This document shows positions 29,901 to 38,827 of a stretch of 64,000 nucleotides of DNA, piece after piece. A program made the translations under genes and the position numbers. Origin of the DNA: Ignavibacteria bacterium (GTDB lineage: Bacteria > Bacteroidota > Ignavibacteria > Kapaibacteriales > Kapaibacteriaceae); NCBI GenBank assembly GCA_947495975.1, contig CANMBE010000011.1, positions 1-64,000 of the forward strand, in the 5' to 3' direction. Position 1 is the stretch's first letter. Each line of letters opens with the position of its first letter. A model generated the notes under the pieces. It had not been told where the DNA came from. It saw only the letters and a program-made list of their open reading frames with translations, and did no database searches.

Positions 29901-31156
29901 TCTATGCGAATCAAAAGTGTTGCGTTGTGAACTCCTGCAGCAAGGGGCTTGTACTCAATGATAACCGGCTGAGGCGTGCATGATGCGATGTTGGTTGAGA
30001 GCGGCGCATTCACAACTCGGAAGTTTGCCGCATCTGGTCCAGTAATAGTTGCTGTCCAAGGCGATGCAAACCAATTGACGTTCCGAACTGTGACAGTGTC
30101 ACGTCTGGCGGAGTCTGGGCACACATCGATGAATCTCAACAGACTATCACTCTGAGTTCGAAGCGCCGCGGCTGTTCGAAAAAGACCATCGCCAACAACC
30201 CAACCCGTTGTGCTATTCAAGAATAAAATGTCGTCCGTGTTGGCCCCCTCCAAACCACAATTGCGAAGCTGCCAAGACAGTCCAGCATTCGTGGTGGCGT
30301 ACACAGAGGCATTCCAGCCGGATGCCCATCCTGTTGTGGCATCCAGAAGAAAGGAGCCAAACATTTGCTCACCAGTATCAAACTCGCGCCACGTTTGTCC
30401 AAGATCGGGGCTAAACCGTATGCCTTCTGTCAAACCCGGAGCCGTATTGCATTTCGTACCACCAGCCGGAACACAGATTGCGTTACCAGACATAGCAAGC
30501 TCTTCGTGCCACGGCGAGGATGCTCCCGTATATGCTAATACTTGCCAGTTGACGCCATCTGTTTGCGACCGCCATACTGTACCAGAACCAATGGCGTACA
30601 ACGTGTTGGCTGGCATCGTGGCATCCCAATATGGATCAGCGAGTGCGGATTGCTTTTCATTCGTATCTACGAACATCTGGAATGTAGTGCCGCCATCCAT
30701 TGTCTTGAAGAACGCATTGTATCCGCAGCCACCGCCAGTGAACCACCCTTCCTGTGCATTACGGAAGTGCCCACCCCACACGAACGGTGAATTTGCGGGC
30801 TTGATATCCCGCCAGGTGATACCACCATCAACAGACTTATACATTCCACATGGTCCAGAGCAATATCCAACCAATGGATCGAGAAACTGGATGTATTCTA
30901 GGTGGCACGCAGCTTTTGCTGCATCAATCTTGACGCCTTGCCACGTCTGTCCGCCGTCAACCGTCCGAATAACGTATCCACCGCGTTGGTCACAGGCCCA
31001 ACCAAGATTGAGGTTGGACGGAAGGAAGAAGATATCAAGGTAATATCCCGAATCGTAGGGAGCCGGAATTTTTGCCTTTTCCCACCTCTGTGCGGTACTG
31101 GGTACCGTGCATAGTGCAGAAAAGATCAGCATAACGATGGTGACTGCTGTTCTCAT
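26924..31156 (-). CDS. Very large T9SS-exported protein with BNR/Ycf48-like and anchor-D-like domains
   Basis: 1410 residues from the ATG at 31156 (signal peptide MRTAVTIVMLIFSALCTVPS..AQ); an upstream ATG at 31192 would spoil the signal. The N-terminal ~320 residues hold BNR/Ycf48-like propeller repeats (VIRTVDGGQTWQGV, MYKSVDGGITWRDI, FFKTMDGGTTFQMF). From about 340 to 1180 there is a chain of roughly 100-residue Ig-like units of the choice-of-anchor-D / ASPM-SPD-2-Hydin sort (IDLGSMCTGDLVERTISLKN, VDFGTVEACVPEIVSTVEIN). The end is a T9SS sorting-like domain (SVEMYNSIGSAVKTFG..SGVYRLHISS). Many Cys pairs suggest an extracellular protein. Probably an adhesin-like or structural surface protein; function unknown. 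Confidence 0.75.
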   Translation of the reverse strand: MRTAVTIVMLIFSALCTVPSTAQRWEKAKIPAPYDSGYYLDIFFLPSNLNLGWACDQRGGYVIRTVDGGQTWQGVKIDAAKAACHLEYIQFLDPLVGYCSGPCGMYKSVDGGITWRDIKPANSPFVWGGHFRNAQEGWFTGGGCGYNAFFKTMDGGTTFQMFVDTNEKQSALADPYWDATMPANTLYAIGSGTVWRSQTDGVNWQVLAYTGASSPWHEELAMSGNAICVPAGGTKCNTAPGLTEGIRFSPDLGQTWREFDTGEQMFGSFLLDATTGWASGWNASVYATTNAGLSWQLRNCGLEGANTDDILFLNSTTGWVVGDGLFRTAAALRTQSDSLLRFIDVCPDSARRDTVTVRNVNWFASPWTATITGPDAANFRVVNAPLSTNIASCTPQPVIIEYKPLAAGVHNATLLIRIEQPETTLVVNLQGTRRERSAYPVDTLLTYTTRVGTPVDRTMPWMSSSTVFFESIVNITRVSGDASINMTAVTPAVVRSGVTLTYITANVRDTGWIQAKFRVRFGPCTRDTFITVRVYGISPIFHSVVNATVDGKCRALDTLRIPISNSGNAPLIIRSMVANNFGPQAFIVLGFVSGRFGAPWTLLPKEADTVLLEYRSQTGNDNVTLVIDNDDLTLARGSKTPWQIGLRGVSMRPVITITPRIIDLGSMCTGDLVERTISLKNDGNTTASASLSTTSSQISGLTAGNITILGNQPRQVRFTYTARKNGPVNDTVFVRVSPCDTTEYVIVRGLVEDLSLTITPSSIIDSVDVNVAIQKRFVIRLMAADSATIRAIRMSPLPSAMITNIPTFPFLLRKGDSAIVTFTWMSAVPIEYIGALEVEAFTTCSTMASANVRLKAMTTDYNYGPSQLSWRQQCAPSKQLDSVYIDVRGGRAVTLQSATIREAGVPLRVIRPTTPVQMLRDTRQWIVVEYEPLTTGLTRATLDVVTDAVGGSFSVPLEGQLSAPQILVRPSSVDFGTVEACVPEIVSTVEINNSGKLGAEIDIALSGAPRGIRIMERQVSVPAGDSVRVTIEVDPALLAAGSTQTKVYFTDRVCGSRDSVNVRVALAPDDRLVLTPNPLDQGILQPGQVSTGTVTISNPGLISRSIVQLRIEPPSLPWRIVPPVDGQILVAGGVASVTIEYAPVATGIHDARLVLVDGNKCTTSSEIDIRGRAQDPRVPPTFVLGLRINDYTVGPNSRIAIPVYWDSDVSDAQIDSLSTYINFSRLALNVDSVSVGTMMDANVRWTLDQDSIRLMVSSRGPECGYVGVIATLHGTAYSSLPDSTGLDFSRTVIWAREAVNVVVDDGSLIVDACGPRFLIQLGQQTRFRLLPPVPTRDVLSIATDAKRTDVASVEMYNSIGSAVKTFGSLHIDEGASVVRLSLADLPSGVYRLHISSASNGSLSESVVLVR

Positions 31157-31226
31157 GTGTACGAGTCTAGACAACTTAACATTATCTAGCATTTACAGCA
31201 TTTACGACAAAAATCGCCCTTTAGCC

Positions 31227-32800
<1,574 letters not shown>

Positions 32801-32805
32801 GGTTC

Positions 32806-33750
32806 TCAGACTTTCTGTTGTGCTACAGTACCAACATTCTTGTGTTTCACTCGGTCTGTATACCAGATGAGGAAGGATGATGCGATGTAGATAGATGAGT
32901 ACGTTCCAACCACGATGCCAACAAACATTGTAAAGGCAAATCCTTCGAGTACGTCTCCACCAAGGAACACGAGCACAAGAAGTGCGGCAAGCACGGAAAC
33001 ACCGGTAATAAGTGTACGGCTGAGGGTTTCATTAAGCGAGAGATTCACCAATTCACTCAATGACATTCCCTTGTGCTTCTCACGATTCTCACGAATTCGG
33101 TCAAACACTACTACCTTATCATTGATTGAATAACCAAGGATGGTAAGGTAGGCCGCCAATGAATTAATACTCAGCTCTAGGTTCAACCATCCCAGCTTAT
33201 TAAAGAGTACTGAGATCACGAATGCCATAAGCACATCGTGTGCGAGCGCCACAACTGCAGAGACACCATAGGCAAGTTGAAATCTAAATGCAACGTAAAT
33301 CAAGATGATAATGGTTGCGATAGAGAGTGAGAGAGCTGAATCATACGCAAGCTCGTTAGACACCTTAGGGTCAACATTATCTGCACCAAGCAGAACAACA
33401 TTATCCTTGGGGAATGCTTTTTGAAGTCCCGAAACAATATTTGCTGATACTGCAGATGATGAACCGGTTTGATTGATGCGAATCAAGTAGTCGCCATCCT
33501 TGCCAAAGCTCTTGATTTCTGCACCCGTAAAGCCGATGTTGCCCACTGCGTTTCTAACCTGGTCTGCGCTTGCCGATTTGTTCATGAACGAAACACTAAT
33601 CTGCGTACCGCCTGTGAAGTCGATACCAAGATCGATCATGCCCGGCAGGAAACAGATAATGAGACCAACTACCGTTGCCACCAAGGACGTTATGAAGAAT
33701 ATGTTACGCTTGGTAACAAAGTCGATGTTCGTTTTTTTAATGAGATCCAT
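32806..33750 (-). CDS. secF: Protein translocase subunit SecF
   Basis: Inner-membrane partner of SecD in the proton-driven motor that pulls proteins through SecYEG. The 314 residues hold six transmembrane helices with a periplasmic domain after the first (GIDFTGGTQISVSFMNKS). The conserved AYLTILGYSINDKVVVFDRIRENR segment is near residue 210, with SLNETLSRTLITGVSVLAAL after it. The ATG is one base after the secD stop. SecDF fits the many exported proteins in this window. Confidence 0.95.
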   Translation of the reverse strand: MDLIKKTNIDFVTKRNIFFITSLVATVVGLIICFLPGMIDLGIDFTGGTQISVSFMNKSASADQVRNAVGNIGFTGAEIKSFGKDGDYLIRINQTGSSSAVSANIVSGLQKAFPKDNVVLLGADNVDPKVSNELAYDSALSLSIATIIILIYVAFRFQLAYGVSAVVALAHDVLMAFVISVLFNKLGWLNLELSINSLAAYLTILGYSINDKVVVFDRIRENREKHKGMSLSELVNLSLNETLSRTLITGVSVLAALLVLVFLGGDVLEGFAFTMFVGIVVGTYSSIYIASSFLIWYTDRVKHKNVGTVAQQKV

Positions 33751-33751
33751 G

Positions 33752-35821
33752 TTAGACCGTCCTCTTCTGTCCGATGTTGATAGTTGTAGCGCCGCTGTTC
33801 ACGATAAGGCCGAACATCGCACGTGTGATGACAACCGCTGTGAAGAGGGTAATGATCGCACCAGCAAGGAGCGTAACGGCGAAACCTTTCACCGGACCTG
33901 AACCCCAAACAAGCAGTGGAATCGTTGCCAGCATGTGCGTGATATTGGAGTCAATAATTGCACTCCATGCCTTTGTAAAGCCTTGTTCTACGGCTACCTT
34001 TAGCGTCTTGCCTGCGTAGAGCTCTTCTCGCATTCGCTCAAAGATGAGAATGTTGGCATCCACTGCCATAGCCGTTGAAAGGATCAGACCGGCAATACCT
34101 GGAAGTGTAAGTGTACCGCCGAAGCCGGCTAATCCAGCAACAACAAGCAATACGTTCATCAAGAGTGCTACGTCTGCAATTGCTCCGCCCCATGCATAGT
34201 ACGCTAGCATGAAAAGGATGATTAACGCAAATGACATCAATGAGCTACTCACACCACGCCTGATTGAATCTTCTCCAAGGGAAGGTCCAACAACACGTTC
34301 TTCAATAATCTTTACTGGCGCCTTCAGAGCACCCGCCTTAAGAACAACGGCCAAAAGACTCGCTTCTTCCGGACTACCAGACCCTGTGATCTGAGAAGAT
34401 CCGTTTGGAATTTTGTTCTGAACTGTTGGTGCTGAATAGACCCGACCATCAAGGATGATTGCGATGCGCTTTTGAATGTTTGCACCCGTGATCTGCGCCC
34501 AACGCTCTGCACCTTCTGAGCTCATTTCCATGTGCACTGTAGGCTGGTTACTTGCAGGATCAAAGCTTGGATAAGCATCCGTTACTACATCGCCCGTGAG
34601 GTCTGCTTCGCGCACAACACCATAGACGTCAAAAATCTCAGGCGTGCCATCTTTCGCTGGTGTGCCTTCTGGTTTAGCAGAGACAACAATATCGAGATCC
34701 GTTGGCATGATGCGTTTTACATCCAAACGGTCGAGAATCTTCAGCAACTGAGGCAATTGCTTACCATTGATCACAAAACGATAAACGCCTTGCTCCGGGA
34801 AGTCTTCAACTTTCTTTAGAACAAGGTCAAACGGTTGGAATGACGACTTATCGTTCTGCGCATAATATCCACCAAGCATATGCGAGAAAGGATAGTCGCG
34901 CTTGAAGCGGCGTTGCGCCTCTTCGTCACTCAAACCAGCGTATGGATTATCCTTCTTACCGGCAGTGTCTTTATTCGCAGCAAGAGCGGCACTGTCCGTC
35001 TTTGTTGTGTCAACCTTGGCTGAGTCAACCTTGGCTAACGTCATTGAATCTACAGCAGCTGCAGTATCAATCTTCACTCCCTTGAGGAGATTGTCGATTG
35101 CCATAAAGGTGCGAATCAGTTCGCGGTTCATCGTAACACGCTTAAACTCAAGACGAGCTGTTGTCTGCAACAGTGAACGAATCTCTTTTTCGTCCTTTAC
35201 GTCAGGCAATTCGATGACAATGCGGCGAGCCCCTTGCTTCTGAATATTTACTTCAGATAGCTCGTATTTATTTACCCGCTGCTTGATCACTTCCATGGCC
35301 TGGCTCACAGCGCCATCTGCATCTCTACGGAGTTTCTCTTCGATGGAAGCTTCAGTAGGATCGGCTTGGTTGCTTACGGTAAAGTATTGAAGCAGAGACT
35401 TTCCAGAAGCTCGGAAGTTGGTTAGAAACGCCTCCAAAACCTCAAGGTCTGTGTTATCTGTTTCTTTCCGGGTCTTGTCCAGAATCTTTTCGAAGTCTTC
35501 GTCGATACTCGTAGGATCTGCAGATTCTTCGATGAGCTTCAGTACGTCTACTTCGAGCGTAACGTACATACCACCGCGCAAGTCGAGGCCAAGCTTAAGC
35601 CGGCCGTTCCGCGCGTTGATGAAAGACTCACCATTGGCTGCATCCCACTGCTCCAGGGCAGCTGAATCTTTGACGAGTGCTTCTCGCTCCTGATTAAGCT
35701 GGTAATAACTAAATGTGGGCCACAACAAATATGCCGCCGCTACCACAGGAAGTAGAATGAGCAACCACTTGCTCAGATTCTTCGAACTCAAGAGTCCTCC
35801 GTTCATTCTCATTTGCTTCAT
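33752..35821 (-). CDS. secD: Protein translocase subunit SecD, with a low-complexity insertion
   Basis: The 689 residues begin with a transmembrane helix at about 17-33. A periplasmic P1 domain follows (NGRLKLGLDLRGGMYVTLEV; QGARRIVIELPDVKDEKEI), and the C-terminal half holds five helices with the motif LTLPGIAGLILSTAMAVDANILIFERMREEL. Residues about 255-310 are a low-complexity Ala/Asp/Lys/Thr/Ser insertion (LAKVDSAKVDTTKTDSAALA) not found in E. coli SecD; together with what follows it lengthens the periplasmic part. It is the first gene of the secD-secF-STAS-purA unit and has GGTGGAAA just before its ATG. YajC is not adjacent. Confidence 0.94.
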   Translation of the reverse strand: MKQMRMNGGLLSSKNLSKWLLILLPVVAAAYLLWPTFSYYQLNQEREALVKDSAALEQWDAANGESFINARNGRLKLGLDLRGGMYVTLEVDVLKLIEESADPTSIDEDFEKILDKTRKETDNTDLEVLEAFLTNFRASGKSLLQYFTVSNQADPTEASIEEKLRRDADGAVSQAMEVIKQRVNKYELSEVNIQKQGARRIVIELPDVKDEKEIRSLLQTTARLEFKRVTMNRELIRTFMAIDNLLKGVKIDTAAAVDSMTLAKVDSAKVDTTKTDSAALAANKDTAGKKDNPYAGLSDEEAQRRFKRDYPFSHMLGGYYAQNDKSSFQPFDLVLKKVEDFPEQGVYRFVINGKQLPQLLKILDRLDVKRIMPTDLDIVVSAKPEGTPAKDGTPEIFDVYGVVREADLTGDVVTDAYPSFDPASNQPTVHMEMSSEGAERWAQITGANIQKRIAIILDGRVYSAPTVQNKIPNGSSQITGSGSPEEASLLAVVLKAGALKAPVKIIEERVVGPSLGEDSIRRGVSSSLMSFALIILFMLAYYAWGGAIADVALLMNVLLVVAGLAGFGGTLTLPGIAGLILSTAMAVDANILIFERMREELYAGKTLKVAVEQGFTKAWSAIIDSNITHMLATIPLLVWGSGPVKGFAVTLLAGAIITLFTAVVITRAMFGLIVNSGATTINIGQKRTV

Positions 35822-35884
35822 TTTCCACCGCTTACCTCAACTCTAACGAAGAGCCGACATAAGGACGGCGAATATACGGAATGG

Positions 35885-35892
35885 TAGATTTG
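35885..35892 (+). promoter_or_regulatory. TAnnTTTG element before trmB
   Basis: TAGATTTG matches the Bacteroidota -7 consensus TAnnTTTG. It ends 9 bases before the trmB ATG at 35901, so the transcript would have almost no leader. No matching -33 TTTG is seen at 19-21 bases. It could be chance. Confidence 0.3.
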
Positions 35893-35900
35893 CAGAGCCT

Positions 35901-36602
35901 ATGGATAGAAGAGTTGCCGATACACCGGAGATTGACTGGTCAAAGTACCCCCTTCCAAGGGTGCGCCACCACGTGAATTCTCAAGCCTACCTACCTGCTA
36001 GCCAACATCACGTTTTGCAGGAGTGGTACCCCCCTGTTCGCAACTCCGCTGAATGGGACATATGGTTCCAAAACGGTTGCCAGGCAGACGTCCTAGACAT
36101 TGGTTGTGGTAGAGGCGCCTTCCTTTTGAGGCACGCACTTGCGTTCCCAGAGCTACATATTCTGGGGTTAGAGGTGCGTCAAATACTTACCACATGGATC
36201 AACAATGTGGTCTTGGGAGAAAATCTCAAGAATGCACGTGCGGAGTGGTATTCCATGGCAAATGGGTTGGATTGGATAGCCCCCTCATCTGTTCAATATG
36301 CTGTTTACCTCTTTCCGGACCCTTGGCCAAAGCAAAGACATCATAAGCGGAGAGCCTTTAGTGCAGAATTTCTAGCGATGCTGCACAGAGTTCTCGTTCC
36401 AGGAGGCAGGTTGTGGCTTGCAACAGATAGACCCGAAGTAGATGATTTTCAGCGGAAGGTTCTGGCTGGTTCAGACTTGTTTACGGTAAGTCCTCATCTG
36501 ACAGATGATGAGTGGCCATTTCCGTTTACAACGGATCAGCAGATGTTTTGTCAATCAAAGGATATCCCGTACGCACGCTACTATGCAGAGCGGCGGCCCT
36601 AA
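35901..36602 (+). CDS. trmB: tRNA (guanine-N7-)-methyltransferase
   Basis: SAM-dependent methylation of G46 in the tRNA variable loop. The 233 residues carry the SAM-binding motif DVLDIGCGRGAFLLRHA near 65-80, the family's GLEVRQI segment, and the diagnostic YLFPDPWPKQRHHKRR stretch near 135-150, then VPGGRLWLATD. It is first in a closely packed plus-strand run of eight genes and overlaps aat by 20 bases. Confident. Confidence 0.93.
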   Translation: MDRRVADTPEIDWSKYPLPRVRHHVNSQAYLPASQHHVLQEWYPPVRNSAEWDIWFQNGCQADVLDIGCGRGAFLLRHALAFPELHILGLEVRQILTTWINNVVLGENLKNARAEWYSMANGLDWIAPSSVQYAVYLFPDPWPKQRHHKRRAFSAEFLAMLHRVLVPGGRLWLATDRPEVDDFQRKVLAGSDLFTVSPHLTDDEWPFPFTTDQQMFCQSKDIPYARYYAERRP

Positions 36603-37176
36603 TATCATCCTGCCTGAGGTGCTCATTGTGGGGTACCGCAACGGATTCTTTCCCATGGGAGACTCTTTAACAGGTCGCGTCCTTTGGCACCGGCCAGATC
36701 CTCGGGCCATCATCCCACTTGATGCGATCACCATTCCACGATCGCTTCGGCAGACGCTGCGCAAAGCCCCCTACACCATCACCGTCAATGAATGTTTTGA
36801 GGACGTGATACAAGCCTGCGCAGACAGAGATGACACGTGGATTGCCGAGGACGTGATTGATGCATACACAGAGCTACATAGACTTGGCATCGCTCATAGT
36901 ATGGAAGCATGGAAGGGGGCTGAGCTTGTGGGTGGACTCTACGGTGTTGCCATTGGAGGAGCTTTTTTTGGAGAATCAATGTTCAGCAGACAGCGAGATG
37001 CATCGAAGGTAACGTTTGCGCATCTTGCACACCGATTAACCAATCGCGGATTTCGACTACTTGACACGCAATACATCAACGACTTTACGGCATCGCTCGG
37101 CGCGGTGGAAATTCCAGATGCTGAGTACCAAGCTCTGCTTGCCGCTGCGCTTGCCATTCCGGTTGAGTTTGTGTGA
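36583..37176 (+). CDS. aat: Leucyl/phenylalanyl-tRNA--protein transferase
   Basis: Adds Leu or Phe to N-terminal Arg/Lys residues, marking proteins for ClpS/ClpAP (N-end rule). The 198 residues begin at the ATG at 36583 (MQSGGPNIILPEV). Family blocks are GYRNGFFPMGD near 21, VLWHRPDPRAIIPLD, TWIAEDVIDAYTELHRLGIAHSMEAW and LVGGLYGVAIGGAFFGESMFS, then LLDTQYINDFTASLGA. The upstream in-frame ATG at 36505 lies deep inside trmB and is unlikely. It overlaps trmB (20 bases) and the next gene. Slightly shorter than E. coli Aat (234). Confidence 0.93.
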   Translation: MQSGGPNIILPEVLIVGYRNGFFPMGDSLTGRVLWHRPDPRAIIPLDAITIPRSLRQTLRKAPYTITVNECFEDVIQACADRDDTWIAEDVIDAYTELHRLGIAHSMEAWKGAELVGGLYGVAIGGAFFGESMFSRQRDASKVTFAHLAHRLTNRGFRLLDTQYINDFTASLGAVEIPDAEYQALLAAALAIPVEFV

Positions 37177-38827
37177 GAGTCTTCTGCTGATTCTTGTTGC
37201 CCTCATGGCATCATCATGTCAAGTTCCACGCTACGTGCGATCAGCCGCCGCCTGCCCTCTGCCACCACCTGCGCCAGAGTGCCGCCCGGGTTCGCTTGAT
37301 GTTACAACGTATGACACAACAACGAACACTGCTGCGAACGCCTCGTATTGGGCAATCGACCTTGTTTCCGGTGCAGATACAGAGCGAGAAGAATACGGAT
37401 TATTGTTCCCAAGTGAGAGAAACCCAGTGCTCGTTACTGGCTACGATGCGGGCTCGGCAGGCTATCGTGGGATGATACTTCGCGCAGTTGATACTGTTAG
37501 CTCAGATGGAAGCAAAACCCTACCGCCTATTACAACCGAGGTCCGCCCGGGTGCTATCATGGGTGATGCCTCTCTTGTGAAGGATGGGGTTGCATTGTCA
37601 GAGCCGTTGAACAAACCTGTTTTTTGGGATGGGCATGCCACCATATCTCCAGATGGAAAATGGATGGTGTTTGCATCGGACAGACCTGGAGGACTGGGAG
37701 GAACGGATCTTTGGTTGGTTCATATTTCATCTGCCAACATCTATGGTCCACCACGCATATGTAGCAGCGTCATCAACACACCATGCGACGAGATATCTCC
37801 ACAGTTCACACCTGATGGTTTGGGAATAGTATTTAGCTCTGCAGGACACGCCACAGTTGGCGGCTATGATGTCTTCAAAGCAAATTTCAAAGCTGATGCC
37901 GATTCGCTTGTTTTTTCATCTGTTGAAAACATCGGCAAACCAATCAACACGGAATTCGACGAAGTTTTTCCTGTACAAACCGATGCCACAACTCTGTACT
38001 ATGGTTCCAATCAACAGAAAACAAAAAATACCGAGCGTCGCGATTTTGATGTCTACGTTTTGCATCTCGTAACGAACCCTGCTCCATCATACTCACCACT
38101 GCAGCCCATTGTAGAATCACCAACTCCTGACGTTCCACCTGCGTTGCCAGTTCTTCCTTCTGAGCGCGCAACAATAACAGGTGTTGTTGTGAATCAAGAG
38201 ACGCAGCAGCCTGTAGTTGATGCAGAAGTCACTGCTCGTGAACGCGCTTCACGTGTGGTGATCTCTAGCACACGCACGGATTCTGCTGGACGGTATTCTT
38301 TACAAATTCCTGTTGATACACCGGTAGATGTATCGGCACAATCTGCAGAGCTCTTCTATGATGGGTTTCAGGTTAACGTTCCCAAAGAGCGAATGAAAGA
38401 TACCATCGCTCGTAAGGCGCCAATCGCCCTGCCAATCACATACGTCTTGCGTGTAAACTTTCCAACGTCTGTGTTTGATAAACCGTATGATTATACGCTT
38501 GATTCAAATGCAATTGAGACTACACAGCTATGGACCGCAGCGCTTGATGAGCTGGCTGCAAATGTGCGAAGCAGTGTATCGCGCTTAAAGCGTCTCGTGC
38601 TTATTGGCCATACCGATGATGTAGACTCCGATGCATCAAACATGAAATTGGGTAAGCAGCGTGTTGACTTCACGATAAGCGAACTTGCGAAACGTGGAAT
38701 TCCACGAGAGTTAATGGAAGGTCGTAGTGTGGGAGAAAGACTTATGCCAAACAGACGTCCAGGTGATCCCCTTGACACATGGCGCAAAAAATGTCGCCGC
38801 GTTGAACTTCTGAAAGTCCTCCAATGA
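37118..38827 (+). CDS. OmpA-like lipoprotein with WD40/PD40 repeats
   Basis: Outer-membrane, peptidoglycan-linked type protein of about 569 residues. A hydrophobic leader ends in LMASSC, a lipobox-like Cys. A PD40/TolB-like beta-propeller follows (about 90-300: ATISPDGKWMVFASDRPGG, ISPQFTPDGLGIVFSSAG). Then come a carboxypeptidase-regulatory-like domain (~330-410) and an OmpA C-terminal domain (~430-565: LIGHTDDVDSDASNMKLGKQ). The start is uncertain: the ATG at 37118 has ggtgga 8 bases upstream and supplies Lys/Arg before the hydrophobic stretch; TTG at 37163 or 37169 are alternatives; the 37061 ATG is unlikely. The domain order resembles proteins seen beside T9SS parts in Bacteroidota (PorE-type), an inference only. 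Confidence 0.7.
   Translation: MLSTKLCLPLRLPFRLSLCESLLLILVALMASSCQVPRYVRSAAACPLPPPAPECRPGSLDVTTYDTTTNTAANASYWAIDLVSGADTEREEYGLLFPSERNPVLVTGYDAGSAGYRGMILRAVDTVSSDGSKTLPPITTEVRPGAIMGDASLVKDGVALSEPLNKPVFWDGHATISPDGKWMVFASDRPGGLGGTDLWLVHISSANIYGPPRICSSVINTPCDEISPQFTPDGLGIVFSSAGHATVGGYDVFKANFKADADSLVFSSVENIGKPINTEFDEVFPVQTDATTLYYGSNQQKTKNTERRDFDVYVLHLVTNPAPSYSPLQPIVESPTPDVPPALPVLPSERATITGVVVNQETQQPVVDAEVTARERASRVVISSTRTDSAGRYSLQIPVDTPVDVSAQSAELFYDGFQVNVPKERMKDTIARKAPIALPITYVLRVNFPTSVFDKPYDYTLDSNAIETTQLWTAALDELAANVRSSVSRLKRLVLIGHTDDVDSDASNMKLGKQRVDFTISELAKRGIPRELMEGRSVGERLMPNRRPGDPLDTWRKKCRRVELLKVLQ

Noticed and set aside
30210-31043. Plus-strand frame of 277 codons inside the 1.4-kilo-residue gene
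   Set aside because: It is the antisense shadow of BNR-type repeats with no start context or domain.
18931-31156. SusCD-type glycan utilisation locus
   Set aside because: There is one TonB receptor but no SusD lipoprotein and no glycan-degrading enzymes.
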